Assembly: GCA_036429605.1 (NCBI GenBank)
Contig: CM071590.1
Location: 4,898,001 to 4,962,000 of the forward strand
Length of the DNA: 64,000 nucleotides
Source: Cladobotryum mycophilum
Lineage: Eukaryota > Ascomycota > Sordariomycetes > Hypocreales > Hypocreaceae
Reading direction: 5' to 3'
Part shown: positions 1 through 11,206 of the stretch, one piece after another
How the letters are laid out: each line of letters begins with the position of its first letter
How positions within the stretch are numbered: position 1 is the first letter of the stretch
The notes under the pieces: model-generated
What the model was told of the DNA's origin: nothing
The model's database searches: none
What the model saw: only the letters and a program-made list of their open reading frames with translations
Translations under genes and position numbers: made by a program

Positions 1-314
1 GAGGTACTTGAGGTACGGCGGCTTGGACCAGTATTGGAGGTAGGCGAGGTAGGCGACAAAGGCGGGCTGCGTGAGGAGCTTCTGCGAGGCGAGGTGGTTC
101 AGGTAATAGGGATTGGCGAGGGACTGGACGAACTACATGGGGCTTTTCGTTAATTCGTGACATCCAAAGGGGGTGGAGTGTAGAGGGGGAGGTGAGAGCT
201 TACCTCGAGTTCAATCTCGAATCGCGAGTAGCCACCGTATTTGGGCTCCCCGTCATCGGGAACCTGAGGTGGCGGCGAGCCCATGGAGATGTCTTGAGGA
301 GCATCAGAAGCCAT
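1..314 (-). CDS. MED31: Mediator subunit 31 (Soh1), 3' end cut by window edge
   Basis: Med31/Soh1 is a small subunit of the Mediator middle module, which links activators to RNA polymerase II in the nucleus. Two exons are visible: 204-314 (37 codons) and 1-132, separated by a 71-base intron (133-203) with a GTAAGC donor and a TAG acceptor. The joined protein has the family's diagnostic core: RFEIELEFVQSLANPYYLN, then LASQKLLTQPAFVAYLAYLQYW and KPPYLKYL (split here only for length). The ATG at 314 is preceded by about 35 residues of acidic/proline leader typical of fungal members. The protein runs off the window at base 1, so the C-terminus is unknown. It is divergent from the phosphoesterase at 972. 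Identity is very secure; only the end is missing. Confidence 0.93.
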
Positions 315-971
315 TGAAGGTAAAGGTGGTATTATAACACAGAGAGTATAATAAGATGAGGTGCGCCGTTGCGCTGTTGTTATCGGGCTGATGATGGTGT
401 AATGGCGACGATGAGAGACTGTTGGCTGGAGATGCTAGGTTAGTGGCACCAACTGCAGCAATTGCTTAGAGGGTACGGAGTAGGTGCCGTGCCTCGACCC
501 ATTGACTGCCGAACGGCATCCCCCACAATTTGAGCCGCAACAAGCTGATGTCGTTTCGTTTACATTTTACTAAAAAGACAACATGTATTGATGCCTACAT
601 ATCCCACCGGCAATGTTCTATTTTTTCCCTTTTTTCTCATTTCCTCAATTGACTGGCTATCAGAGTGTACACGTCTCATACATGGTTTCCATGCAATAAG
701 ATTGGCATCCATCTAGGCTACAGTCATTTGGTGTACCTATCAGCTGGAGCTTTGTAACAAAAACGTCGAGCTGCTGCCTGAGCCATCTCGACCTCTCATA
801 AGCCCCGTGTAAGTGAGTAAAACAACAACCGAAAAGTATAAACCAAACTACTCGTTTCTAAGAAGATATTTCTAGTTTCTTTCCTTCATTGACTCACTCA
901 CTCACTTACTCGGTCGATTCATTCTTCTCATCCATCAACTTCTACAACATTTTTTTATTATTTTTTTCAAA
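315..971. other. Divergent intergenic region MED31 / phosphoesterase
   Basis: This 657-base stretch holds both promoters. It contains one TACGGAGTA motif (474-482) and a CT-rich leader before 972. I see no coding segment. Confidence 0.6.
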
Positions 972-2030
972 ATGTCGGCATCCTCAACAACACCACCAGA
1001 AACCATCAAGACCCGCTTCCTCATCCTCTCAGACACCCACGGCCTCCAACCCCAACCCCAAGCCGCCAGCACTACCACCCCCTCGGCCGCCTCGACAGAC
1101 GACGAGCTCAGCACAAAGATTGGCCTCCACCGAGCCCCCACGGGCTACCGCGAGCCCCTCGCCCAGGCCGACGTCGCCCTCCACTGCGGCGATCTCACCA
1201 AGCGCAGCGGCGTCGAGGAGTTCCGCAGGACCTTCTCCATGCTCAGGGCGATACGGGCGCCCCTCAAGCTCGTCATCTGCGGGAACCACGACTCGGCCAT
1301 GGATCCCGACTTCTACATCGACGACATAGGAGGGGGCAGTCCGAGGTCGACGAGATCCAGCAAATCATCAGGGACGCCGAGGCCGACGGCGTCAAGTACC
1401 TCGTCGAGGGGACCTACACCTTCACCCTCGCCAACGGCGCAGCGCTGCGCATCTACGCAAGCCAGTACACCCCCGCTTCGGCTACTGGGTATACCAGTAC
1501 TACCCCGGCGACCACAGCTTCTCCATCCCCCAGGACGTGGACATCGTCATGACACACGGTCCCCCCTCGGCGTCCTAGACACCACAAGAACCCAGGAAAA
1601 CGCCGGCTGCGCTACCCTCTTCCGAGCCATCACCTCCTCCCGCCCCAAGATACACTGCTTCGGCCACATCCACGAAGCCTGGGGCGCATACCTGGCCAAA
1701 TGGCAAACCGAGAGGACTCCCTCCTCCTTCATCCCCTTTATGCACAGCTCCACCACATCCATCGACACCGCCAGCTCTCGCACCATACAATCCCTCAACG
1801 ACGTAAAACCAAACATTGGAAATGAGGAGATGGAGGAATCGGAGAGGAAACAAAAGAGATTACTTGAGCTTGCCAAGAAGCGCGGCTTCCATGTCGATCT
1901 GACAGAGGGGAAGAATCAGCTTACACCAGGGGAACAGACCCTATTTGTTAACGCGGCGGTTATGGATGTTCGGTATTATCCAACACAGCTGCCGTGGTTA
2001 ATCGATGTCAATCTCTCCAAGGCTGGATAG
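972..2030 (+). CDS. Calcineurin-like metallophosphoesterase (MPPED/UPF0046-like), three apparent frame breaks
   Basis: A single-exon gene for a metal-dependent phosphoesterase of the calcineurin-like superfamily; the substrate cannot be inferred. All metal-binding motifs are visible in order: LSDTHG (near residue 19), CGDLTKRSG (near 76), ICGNHD (near 104) and, after the breaks, MTHGPP and FGHIHEAWG. The C-terminus, NAAVMDVRYYPTQLPWLIDV, is typical of the family. As printed, the frame is lost after the G5 run at 1332-1336, moves again at C5 1470-1474, and returns to the original frame at C6 1561-1566. Adding one base at each run gives a continuous protein of about 353 residues that includes the conserved QYTPRFGYW segment. 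Under-called homopolymers are more likely than a pseudogene, because the protein between the breaks is intact. The ATG at 972 follows a CT- and T-rich leader. Confidence 0.85.
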   Translation: MSASSTTPPETIKTRFLILSDTHGLQPQPQAASTTTPSAASTDDELSTKIGLHRAPTGYREPLAQADVALHCGDLTKRSGVEEFRRTFSMLRAIRAPLKLVICGNHDSAMDPDFYIDDIGGGSPRSTRSSKSSGTPRPTASSTSSRGPTPSPSPTAQRCASTQASTPPLRLLGIPVLPRRPQLLHPPGRGHRHDTRSPLGVLDTTRTQENAGCATLFRAITSSRPKIHCFGHIHEAWGAYLAKWQTERTPSSFIPFMHSSTTSIDTASSRTIQSLNDVKPNIGNEEMEESERKQKRLLELAKKRGFHVDLTEGKNQLTPGEQTLFVNAAVMDVRYYPTQLPWLIDVNLSKAG

Positions 2031-2475
2031 AATTAAGTACTGCGTAGCTTGCCCAGTATTTTTAGTCAAACTGATGTAATGAAAGCGACTGTGTTCTTGG
2101 CGTTGAATCATGTAAGAATTGGTTTCAGGAGACGAGTTCAAGCTCAAATCAACGGCTGATAGACAACCAATGTAAGATTTACAAGTTGAAAAGGATAGGC
2201 GGAATGGATGTTGAAGAAGCGCACTCAATCTGATTCTCAGATGCACAATATATCACAAAAACATATCAGGGGGGCATCAAATATGTAAAATAGTGGGCGC
2301 TAGGCCACACTATCATTGAACATTAAGTACTGAGCTATCAATTACTCGACCAGAATAGAACTCCTACAGGTCAGTGACCCGTACCCCAAACTTTTGGCAC
2401 AAGCCTTATTAATATCATGATATCATACAATCACGTTTTATCCCAGTCAAAATGAAGTCCTCCAAAGCCTGGTAT
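2031..2475. other. Convergent 3' intergenic region
   Basis: 445 bases between the stop codons of the phosphoesterase and the CFEM gene. It is AT-rich and presumably holds both polyadenylation regions. No gene seen. Confidence 0.6.
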
Positions 2476-3219
2476 TTACAGAGCAGCGGCAACAGCCAGC
2501 AGGGCAGCGAGGACACCGACGACGGGGGTAGCAGCAGCGTTGTGGGTAGAAGTGTGGGTGCTGGTGCTCTTAGAACCAGAGTGAGTGGCGCCAGCATCCT
2601 CGGTAGAGGTCCTGGTGATGGTAGGCTTGGGGAAGGTGACGGTGCTGTTGCCGCCGTGGGTGGCAGTGAGAGTGGTGGGGAGAGCACCGGTGCCGGTGGC
2701 AGCTCCGGAGGTGGTAGCGACGGCGGTGGTCTGGGTGCCGGAAGAAGAGCCAGATGAAGAGCCAGATGAAGAGCCAGATGAAGAGCCAGATGAAGAGCCA
2801 GATGAAGCAGTGCCGGTGGTGGAGACAGCGGTAGTGGAGGCGACAGTAGTTGAAGCAGCGCCGGTGGTGGAAGCGGGAGCACTGGTTCCAAGCTTGGCAC
2901 AAGAGTCGGAGGCAGCAGCCTGAGCCTGGACGAGATCGCTAGGGCTGCAAGCAGCGAGCAAGCAAGGACCGACAAGACCAACGAGCTGCTTCTGGGTCTC
3001 AGGCTTGCAAGCACAAGCGCTGTCGGTGAGGGAGCAGCCAGCCTTGGGGATAGCCTCTGTAAGGCAGGGGATCTAGAGGGATGCCGTGTCAGTTGGATGT
3101 TTGCTAATGATGCTATAGTGAATGGGGAGCAATGAGATACTTACAGCGCATTTGGGCTGGCCAGAGAAGTCCTGGGCGGCAACGAGGCCAACAAGAGCGA
3201 GGACGAAAGCAGCCTTCAT
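2476..3219 (-). CDS. CFEM-domain GPI-anchored cell-surface protein
   Basis: Two exons, 3145-3219 and 2476-3072, with a 72-base intron (GTAAGT donor, CTAG acceptor), give 223 residues. The order is a signal peptide (MKAAFVLALVGLVAA), a CFEM domain at about residues 17-85 with the eight expected cysteines (including the CAC pair), a Ser/Thr-rich stalk with (GSSS)n repeats, and a hydrophobic GPI-attachment tail (VVGVLAALLAVAAAL). CFEM proteins in other fungi act in haem/iron uptake, adhesion or host interaction; which applies here cannot be told from sequence. The stalk repeat is a perfect 12-base tandem array, so length polymorphism is likely. It has a very long upstream region (3220-6371). Confidence 0.93.
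2744..2803. repeat. 12-base tandem repeat encoding the CFEM protein stalk
   Basis: Five back-to-back copies of gaagagccagat, encoding Gly-Ser-Ser-Ser repeats on the minus strand. Perfect in-frame minisatellites of this kind in fungal wall proteins commonly vary in copy number between strains. Confidence 0.9.
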
Positions 3220-6200
3220 TTTGACGGTTTTTTTGTGTGTGTGGGATTAAAGATGGGAGAGATTGTTGTTGTTGTTGTTGTGAATGTGGAAGGAGAATTA
3301 AAGAAGAGTAAGATATTATATTATATACAGAACGATTGGCTGTGGATGTAAGCGATTGACTTGTTTGCTGATGAGGGAAAGAAAGAGAGGAGTCAGCAGA
3401 GAAAGGGAAGGTAGGGGCCTCTTTAATAACCTGCCCAAACCGATTTGAATCTGAGCTTTTTCTCTCTCTGACCCTGGGGTTTCCAGGATTGGGAAGGTTG
3501 GCTTGAGCGTCCGACCGAACAACGCGGAAAGACTGGCTCAGTTGAGAATTGGGCTTCGAAGCGAAGAGGCGATGATCCGGCACGCGGGCGCGATCCTCCC
3601 CCTATACACCCCTTCTTGTTGCTTGTACCACCTTTTTTTTTTTAATACCTGAAAGTACCTTTTAGGGTGAAGAAAGGGGAAAGGTACAATGGTACGTACC
3701 TGCAGAGTGGCAGGTCACCAAGGTAACGGCCCAATTATCGGGCTATATTTTTTGTCGCCCTTCACAATGGGGGACGAAATGGGGGGACGCCACTGAAGCA
3801 GCTTCCTGCAAGGTACCTGGTAACTAATAAAATTAGTGGAAATTTAGAGCTGCTGCAGGCGTCACCGGGCCTGTCTCGGTACGTTCCATTTAAGAAGGAA
3901 GGGGGAAAAACAAAAACACATTCGAGGCGCAGTTCGTTCTTTTTTTCTTTTCTTTTTTATACGAGCTTCCTGTTTATTTTCAAACGGTTGTTGAGAGAAT
4001 AATAATGAAATGCATGCATGCATGCTTATGGATTATGAGATTTGATACTTGACATGATTAACCTATACTCTGTAGAAGAGACCTACTTCTTTCTTACAAC
4101 TGTTCTCATCGTCCTCTCATCTTCATCATGTTTATTACCCCCTTCATTACTTGCAGATCAGCTCTCATAAGATCAGCCACCATCACAAGGACTGACTCTT
4201 TCCTCTCTCTTTCTCTTTCTCAACGCGTACCCCCAAACTAAGCGATTTCGGAAAGAGAAGGTTACAGTGAAGAATAAGTGCCGGCAAACCATCCCCAAAC
4301 TTACTCCTTTATTCACTCTGTAACACCGGCTTTATGAAAAAAAAATGCAAATTCACTGCCACAATGCTTCCCTACATTACAACTTCGTATTTGTATAAAA
4401 ATCCAGAATCGGGAGGTGTGTGTTGCTTATTTAAAGTTGGTGCATGTCGTATGTATTATAATATGGGGGTGACAGAGAGAGAGACAGAGGAGGCATGTCT
4501 TCCCCGCAAGAGATCTAGAATCCCAGGCAGCTCTTTCTTTCTTTTGTGCCGAGAAAACTGGGGGTGGATTTCATCTGCTTACGAGTACAACCTCTTTGGA
4601 CGATGAATTTTTAATTGCATCAAGTAATAAGAATACCTTTTTTTTTTTTTTTTTTTTGAGAGGGTAACTTGTACCACATGTACAAGTAGGACTTTTACTT
4701 GCTCTACTTTTTGGGTGAGCAAGGTAGTACTTCAAGGTTGTGCTTGGTAGGGCAGAAATGCAACCCTACGGCAACCCCAGAAGCTCATGTCTCGGGCTTT
4801 GCGCCCAATGAGCAGAGCCATTGCGCGCAAGGCAGATGATCAAAACTCTGTTTATGTCTTTGTTTCATACTTGTACCAAGTAGAGGTTTTTTTCTGCCCA
4901 TGCCAGACCAAAAAAAGAAAAGAAAAGAAAAACAAACGGCGTCGGGGGGCACGCGTGGCTTATTCCACGATCCCGATGTCGTGTTTCTTTGGCTGTATGG
5001 CATTTCTCTTTGTTGTGTGCGTGTATAAACAAGACAGTGTGCATCAGCGTGTATACTGTACGCATTTACGTCCTGGTCATAATGAATGCATGTGAGCTCC
5101 TTCCTCTCCTCCTCCTCTCCCCTGGACCCAAAATGTGACCGCAGCGGGCCGAGGCTTGGCACACAACTTTACTCTCCACAAAACACGCCATGCCAATTTG
5201 CACTCTACATAGGAGAGGGGAGTAGGCACAAGCAAACAAACAAGTACCGGTAACAAAAGTGAAAAGAAAAAGAAACAAGAAAAAGAAAAAAACCGGAAAA
5301 CGGCTCGCAGGAAATTCATCGGCCGCTTAATACAAGTACTTGTACAAGTACAGCTAGGGAGGGATGAGCTTATTTCGTTTCTCTCCGACGTAAATCTCCA
5401 CCAAACAAGGATCCCCCAAATGCTTCGAATCAGTTCAGGTGCGGTCGGTGCTGTTTTACTCGAAACATGGGGGCCAACGGGGGCATCCATCATTCGCTGT
5501 TACAAGTGTGTGTACAAAGCACAAGCACAGGGCATATTACGGACAAAACGATTCGAGACGGTGAAGTTCCCTTTGTTGATGCATCATCATGCCAGTTGAT
5601 TTTTTCTGATTTCCGCTGTTTGACATTGTTTTTTTTTTGGTCTTGTTTACTTGTAGATGTTTGCTCGCCGCTCTTTTCTCTTGTGTCAGATGATTCAATA
5701 GGAGAGACCTCGATACTTTGCCATGTATGTACTTGTACTACGAGTACAGGTAATATATTCACTAAAGCAAGGGATATGGTAACTGTCAGCCCCATCGTTG
5801 CCAACCCGCAGGGATATTGTCATCAAAACATCCAAACATTCATGTTCTCAACGTCAATACTCTCATAGCATACAAAGTAATTTCTGCAATTTTTACCTTG
5901 AATTTTTTAAGTCTCTTATGAATCCCATTTCACATATTCTTCCCGTCAATCTCTTCACCTCTCCGCAATGACAGGGTAGGCAAGCTTTGTCCACCGCGTT
6001 GAACTGCACGCGCGCCCGTGCCAATAAGCAAGTCTTAGACTACCTAATAACAACTCCCTTCACCGAGCGTTCTAGACTCAACCGCTTCTCCAGACATTTA
6101 ATCCGCCAAGGACTCAGTTCGCCGCGCCGGTTTATTATTATAGGGTAAGACCTCATCCAAGCCGGTTGAGCGGCAGGTTGGTGGTGGCTCCTTCAGGTAA

Positions 6201-6371
6201 CACGACATTATGCAGTCCCACCATACCTTGCGTTACCCGGCTACTCGACTACTGTATAATTACGGTGCTGCAAGCCACAACTTATTTCGTGTTTTTCAAA
6301 GGGTTACTCTGTATTAGCACTCCGTAATGCGGAAATCTACAAGGCTTTCATTCACATGACGAATTCATCAA
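3220..6371. other. 3.15 kb CFEM upstream region with palindromic motif cluster
   Basis: No recognisable gene. Since GPI2 ends at 6372 on the same strand, the CFEM gene is the only gene whose promoter can lie here. It contains long T tracts, and between 4681 and 5737 a cluster of TACAAGTA/TACTTGTA palindrome halves (4681, 4868, 5331, 5337, 5343, 5648, 5730). Open frames at 4334-4606 and around 4787-5870 are overlapping on both strands and low complexity, and I do not call them. Confidence 0.55.
3305..3345 (-). promoter_or_regulatory. Probable core promoter of the CFEM gene (TATA-like plus CCAAT)
   Basis: Reading on the minus strand, a CCAAT box (in CAGCCAATCG, about 3333-3342) is followed by a TATA-like AT stretch (about 3309-3328), roughly 90-125 bases upstream of the ATG at 3219. 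Spacing and order fit a fungal core promoter. Inference from motifs only. Confidence 0.5.
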
Positions 6372-7985
6372 TTATTCCCACCGCGGCCTGCTCATGATAA
6401 TGGGCCTCGCCGGGTCCCAAGGCCCTCGGATCTCATTCTTATACTTTTGCAACCCAATGAGCCACCAGCTGCAACCGCCGGTAGCAATGGTCGCCAAAAT
6501 GACGGCCACCACCATCCCCCCGATGCCTCGTTTCCACGGCCATCCCTCGACCCTTGGCTCCCCAATCACCATGCCCACACCCCACCCGGCGCCGAGAACC
6601 AAGAGGACCGTCATGAGCGCGTGATACTTGAAGCTGCGGTGCCTGATATGCCTTCGGAACACGGGAAAGAGACCAAACACTTCGATGCTGAACAGCGTCA
6701 GGCTGAATACCTGCTTGGTGGACGGGAGACGGCTCGCGAGTACGGTGGACGCCATGAGGGCGGCGTTGGTGGATAAGGACGCCGGGAACTTGGCGCCGAC
6801 ACCGCCCGAGTAGTCAAAGAAGAAAATGTTGACGGTAAGCAGCCAGAAGGACATGGCCCAGATGCTGTCGCTCGACGTGGAGCGGGTAAGAGACTTGAGT
6901 ATAGGACTGAGACCCAAGAGGGTGGAACAAATCAGGAGAGCCGACTTGATGGTCCCTAAGCGCTGGTGAAGGCGATTCTCCTCGTTTGGAAAAGATGGGA
7001 AATCAGGCATGATATCAGAACTGCTTCTCCGAAGCAACGGCTGGCCACCACCATTGCCTCCCCCGGAGATGCTACCAGTGGAGAGGTAGGTGTCGTAGGC
7101 GTGACTGGTGTCGTGGGCTGTGTTCGTTCGCTCCCGTATACCGTGACAGGGATTTGTAGCTGTAAATTTGTCGTAGAGCTGTTGGGAGATGGTCTCCTCG
7201 AAGGGGCAGCCGATGGCGTATTGGACGGCACCGAGTCGGTACGGAGCAGCGGCAACGGCCGGCGAATACTGGCAGCCCGATTGCGACGCCGCAGACTCCC
7301 GTTCTTGTTCACGGACGGGGCGGCACCGCCGGGCGCCACCTCATCCTCCTGATCCTCCTCCTCCGAGACCCATCTCTCCCAGAGTATCCACCCGAGGAAA
7401 GTTCCCAGGCTGCTCCCGCCGACGAGGGACACGGGCGATAGCCGTTCTTGGAAGATGCCCACGAAGCATACTATGAATAGGATGACGGAGCAAACGTGTT
7501 GCAGTATGACGGTGGAGTCGGCGACGAGGGGCCAGAAGTCGTAGGGCTTGAGGCGGGGGTTTCGTTGGAGGTTCTCGAGAAATGTAGCCTGATCGGTGTA
7601 GTTATCCGGGTCTGTATAGTTTCGTCAGTCTGTGTGTTGGCCGCACCATATCTACATAATTGTTTAATGAAAGAAAGAAAGAAAGAAAAAAGAGAAAAAA
7701 AAGAAAAGAAAAGAAAAGAAACAAAGAAAACCATACATGATTGCTTAACCCACATGAGCTTCTTCCATGTATGCTTGCGTCTCCGGCTCCGACTCCGCTC
7801 GCGGGGCAGACGCCTCAGCCGGGACAAGGAGTCGGCGGCGGCATCAGCGTCGCCGTCAAAGGACTGCCTCAGCGGGGAGACGAAGGCATCGTGGGGGAGA
7901 GGTGGGAGCGGGTGAGGGCATTGAGAGTTGCGGCGTGGCTGCTTAGGGGCGGAAATGGCGTCTCGTCGTCTGTAGGAGAGGGCAT
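6372..7985 (-). CDS. GPI2: GPI-GlcNAc transferase subunit Gpi2/PIG-C, two apparent frame breaks
   Basis: Gpi2 (PIG-C) is a multi-membrane-spanning subunit of the ER complex that adds GlcNAc to phosphatidylinositol, the first step of GPI-anchor synthesis. Exon 1 is 7737-7985 and exon 2 is 6372-7611; the intron (125 bases) has a GTATGG donor and ACAG acceptor. Hallmarks are KKLMWVKQSYPDNYTD near residue 80, NPRLKPYDFWPLVADST and, later, LSPILKSLT, SIWAMSFWLL and IFFFDY, with several hydrophobic helices. Two one-base breaks are needed to connect it: the G5 run at 7893-7897 and the C5 run at 7060-7064 (plus-strand sequence). Adding one base to each gives about 496 residues with intron phases consistent. 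A Ser/Thr/Pro-rich insert lies between the first and later helices. Start ATG 7985 gives an in-frame leader to the conserved region. Confidence 0.9.
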
Positions 7986-10900
7986 AACGTTTTTCTACTA
8001 TCTACATACGTACGATGCGTTATGGTAGGCAGCAGCAGACTAGGAGAAATGCGCCAATGGCCGTTGTCATTAGATCAAGTCAGCGTTGCAAATGCCGAAA
8101 GGGTTGGTAGGGATACGGAGTAGAGAGAGAGAATAGTAACAACGCCTGAGTTTGGCGGATTGAAGTGCCGAAAGCTTGGCTAGGTAGATTGGATCGGGCC
8201 GTATCTGATAAGGCTTTGATTTGACGATAAGGTGGTGTGCCTATGGCAGCCCTGGAGTACTATGAACGCCTTTTGCTGTACATACATACACACATATTGC
8301 ATTCTCGTATCGTTTGCAAATTGGATACCAGGCACCTACTATAGGTGGTGCATTAATGATTGTGCATTAATGATTGTGGAGCTTTCGTTGTTGTGATTAA
8401 TTGATTGATTGATTCAGTGTCGTCATAATGTCTCTTTTTCAGTGCATTTCGGCACACTTTTGCCATCATCACCAACCAACTCTGAGGGGGACTTGATGGT
8501 TGTCTTGGTGGTTCCCATCCGTCCGTCCATCAAATCAATTGACGCTAGGAGCGGCACTCACTCTATTGCCTCATCGCAGCGAACACGAGATGATGGGTCC
8601 TTTTGGCAGGGCGCGTTACGGAGAAACCTGCGCCCCAAACATACCACCACCAACAACAACGATAACTTGGAAGTTCAACTACTACGAAGGAATACTCCGT
8701 ACCTTGTATTTTGATTACTATTACCATGTCACGAAAAATGTCTGAGCTTACTTTCTCTGGCTCTCTCAGAGTCAGAAGGGAGCAAAGGCCGGGGTTCGGA
8801 TGGAACTACGGATACCAGGATTGACCACGTGCAGTTCGAGATTCTGTAGGGATACGAGCGCGCTTTGATGTGAGTAATATTTTTCTGCTGATCTCTCTTT
8901 TCTTCTTCTTCTTCTTGCTTTTCTTCCCCCCAATTGAATCTCGACCGTTTCGTCAGGCATGCTTATGGTGCGTTAATGCAATAAAATAATAAGAACTTGC
9001 TGCTTTGGGATTGATGAGAAGAGTAAGCAAGCCAGTAAGTGAGGGTAGGTAGTTTGGTGGCTTTTCTCAAACCGGGCTGGCCGCCGTCAAACTTTTTTTT
9101 CCTTTTCTTGTTGTCTGTCTTGTCTGTCTCTCGCTGCGTTATTATACCTCTCAAATCATAACGATGAATTCAAGCCACCGTCAGCAATCAAAAAGTAGGT
9201 AAACAAGCGACTTGTGCAGTCCAGGATCCAATGGGCCCTGCAGCCAATCAACCAACCGGCCAATGAGGTTCAGCAGCACAAAGACTTGCCTATTCCGTCC
9301 TAACGACCAAAAGGGTATAAGAGCAAGAGCGTGAGTGTGAGAGCGAGTGTGAGTGACGGACACGACAGACACGACATTCAAGACAGACAGAAGCCCTGTT
9401 CGGATATGTGCCGAATGGGAATCTCCACTATCACGAGATTTTTTGGAGCACGTTCTAGACATCCATTCTAGACATTCTAGACAACTCACTGGTTGTTTCA
9501 CTGACTGAGTGACTGACTGACCTAACAAAGACCCTAACCAACACCGCCCCTCGTCCATCCGGCATCCTTCTCCGGACCAGGCGATTACCATGTTTGGTTG
9601 TGCAAGTAATACAGGATGGGGATGCCACGTTACAGCGCGCTCCAGACGGGGAGAGAGGGAGAGGTATGGATGCTGTCTTTGTCCTTTATTCTCTCCATCT
9701 TTCTCTCTCTTCTTGAGAGTCATCTGCAAAGAAGAAGAAGAAGAAGAGGAGGAGGAGGAGGAAGAAGACAATGATAAATCGTTACTCTATAGATTTTTAA
9801 ACAAGAAAGAAACAGCGTGAAAACATGACACTCTCTTTGGCTCGCTCTCACCTCAGCACACCTCACCCAGCAAAAGGCTCCAGCTCCAAAAGAACCCACA
9901 CACACACGCCCCCCAAAAAAAGGTAAGACCTTGAACGCCCTGGGGAAGAAAAGAGACAATGTTGCACATCCTACCAATCTACTACTTGTATGCACTGCAC
10001 TGTACTTTACTGTACTGTATTGTACTTTTATTCGGCCCATCATCATCATCATCGAGGGGGAATGTTGTATTTGGCCCAGTTTTATTTTATTTTATTTCCA
10101 TTGCTTGATGCCAGGTTCCCTTCAATTCATACTCCCCCTGCATCATCTTGCCTCCCTCTGTCACTCCCTCTCTCTCCCTCTCTCTCCCTCTCTCTCTGCA
10201 GCCAGACCAACCCAACCCAATTGCCAGTGCTTCTTCGCGCTCTTCCATGGTGGCTTTTGCCCGCTTATGGCGACAACTAACAAAAACAAAAATAACAATA
10301 GAGCCTATCCTCTTATACGATTAGCTTGCATCCTTCTCCCCCTCTCTAGCCAGGTACCGTACCACCTCAAGAACCAGACAGACAAGAGGCAAAAAGACCC
10401 GACCGCCTCCCGTCTGTGCTGCTGCGCCTTGTTTTTTCCTGCTAGCGTGCCTACATAACCCATGAGATCTAACATCTGGTCTCTCGTTTAAGCCGCAGAA
10501 AGAGGGTCCGAGGCCATCGTGACTCGGCTGCATACACTTTCAAGGTTGGCTGGCTGGACTGGCTGGCCGGACTGGATTGACTGGGATGCCCCTCTGGAGG
10601 ACCCAAGCGTTACATCCATCCATGGAACCCATCCATGGAACCAATCCTCTCTCTCTGTCTCTTGTCTCTCTCTCTCCACCCCCGGCCCGTTTAAAAGCTT
10701 GATCAGGACGCTTCCGCTTCCCTTGCCCGTTGGTCCAGCTCCCGATATCTCTTGCTCTCTCTCTCTCTCTCTCTCTCCCCCTCTTTGGTCTTTCTCTTTG
10801 CTCCTCCATCTCTTATTACTGTCGTTACATCTCATCTCTCTGTTCTGAGTGGCCCGTCTCCCTAACAAGTAAACCCGACGTATCAACAACCTGCTTGCTT

Positions 10901-11206
10901 GCTTGCTTACTTACCCACCACCTCTTCGAAGAAAGACTGCACAATATTCGTTTCACAATACATCACCCGACCTACCTGATCTGGAAACCCAGGTCGTTCT
11001 ACAGACCAGCCTCAATCCTGCAGCAGGTTCCTTATTCGGCATTACTTACCACCAACCCCGTCAATCCATCCTGGTTTTCTTTCCAACCCAAGAAAATAAA
11101 CAACAACAACAACAGTAACAGCAACATTTACTTCAACCAAACATCATCATCATCATCATCATCTTCATCACATTACTTCCCATCACCACCCAACCTCGCA
11201 GCAACA
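7986..11206. other. Divergent 3.2 kb intergenic region
   Basis: Between GPI2 (minus) and the small membrane protein (plus). It has two TACGGAGTA/TACTCCGTA motifs (8114-8122, 8693-8701), GAA/GAG tracts, many CT-rich runs, and an (ATC)n run at about 11143-11163 just before the next ATG. No gene recognised. Confidence 0.5.

Noticed and set aside
2585..2923. Plus-strand ORF with EEEPD repeats
   Set aside because: It is the antisense of the CFEM stalk repeat; the minus strand has signal peptide, cysteines and GPI tail.
4334..4606. 90-residue plus-strand ORF in the CFEM upstream region
   Set aside because: Low complexity, no recognisable motif, weak start context, and overlapped by open frames on the other strand.
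7612..7736. Alternative that the GPI2 poly-pyrimidine segment is coding
   Set aside because: It has a clear GTATGG donor and ACAG acceptor, and removal joins WVKQS to YPDNYTD in phase, matching the conserved protein.
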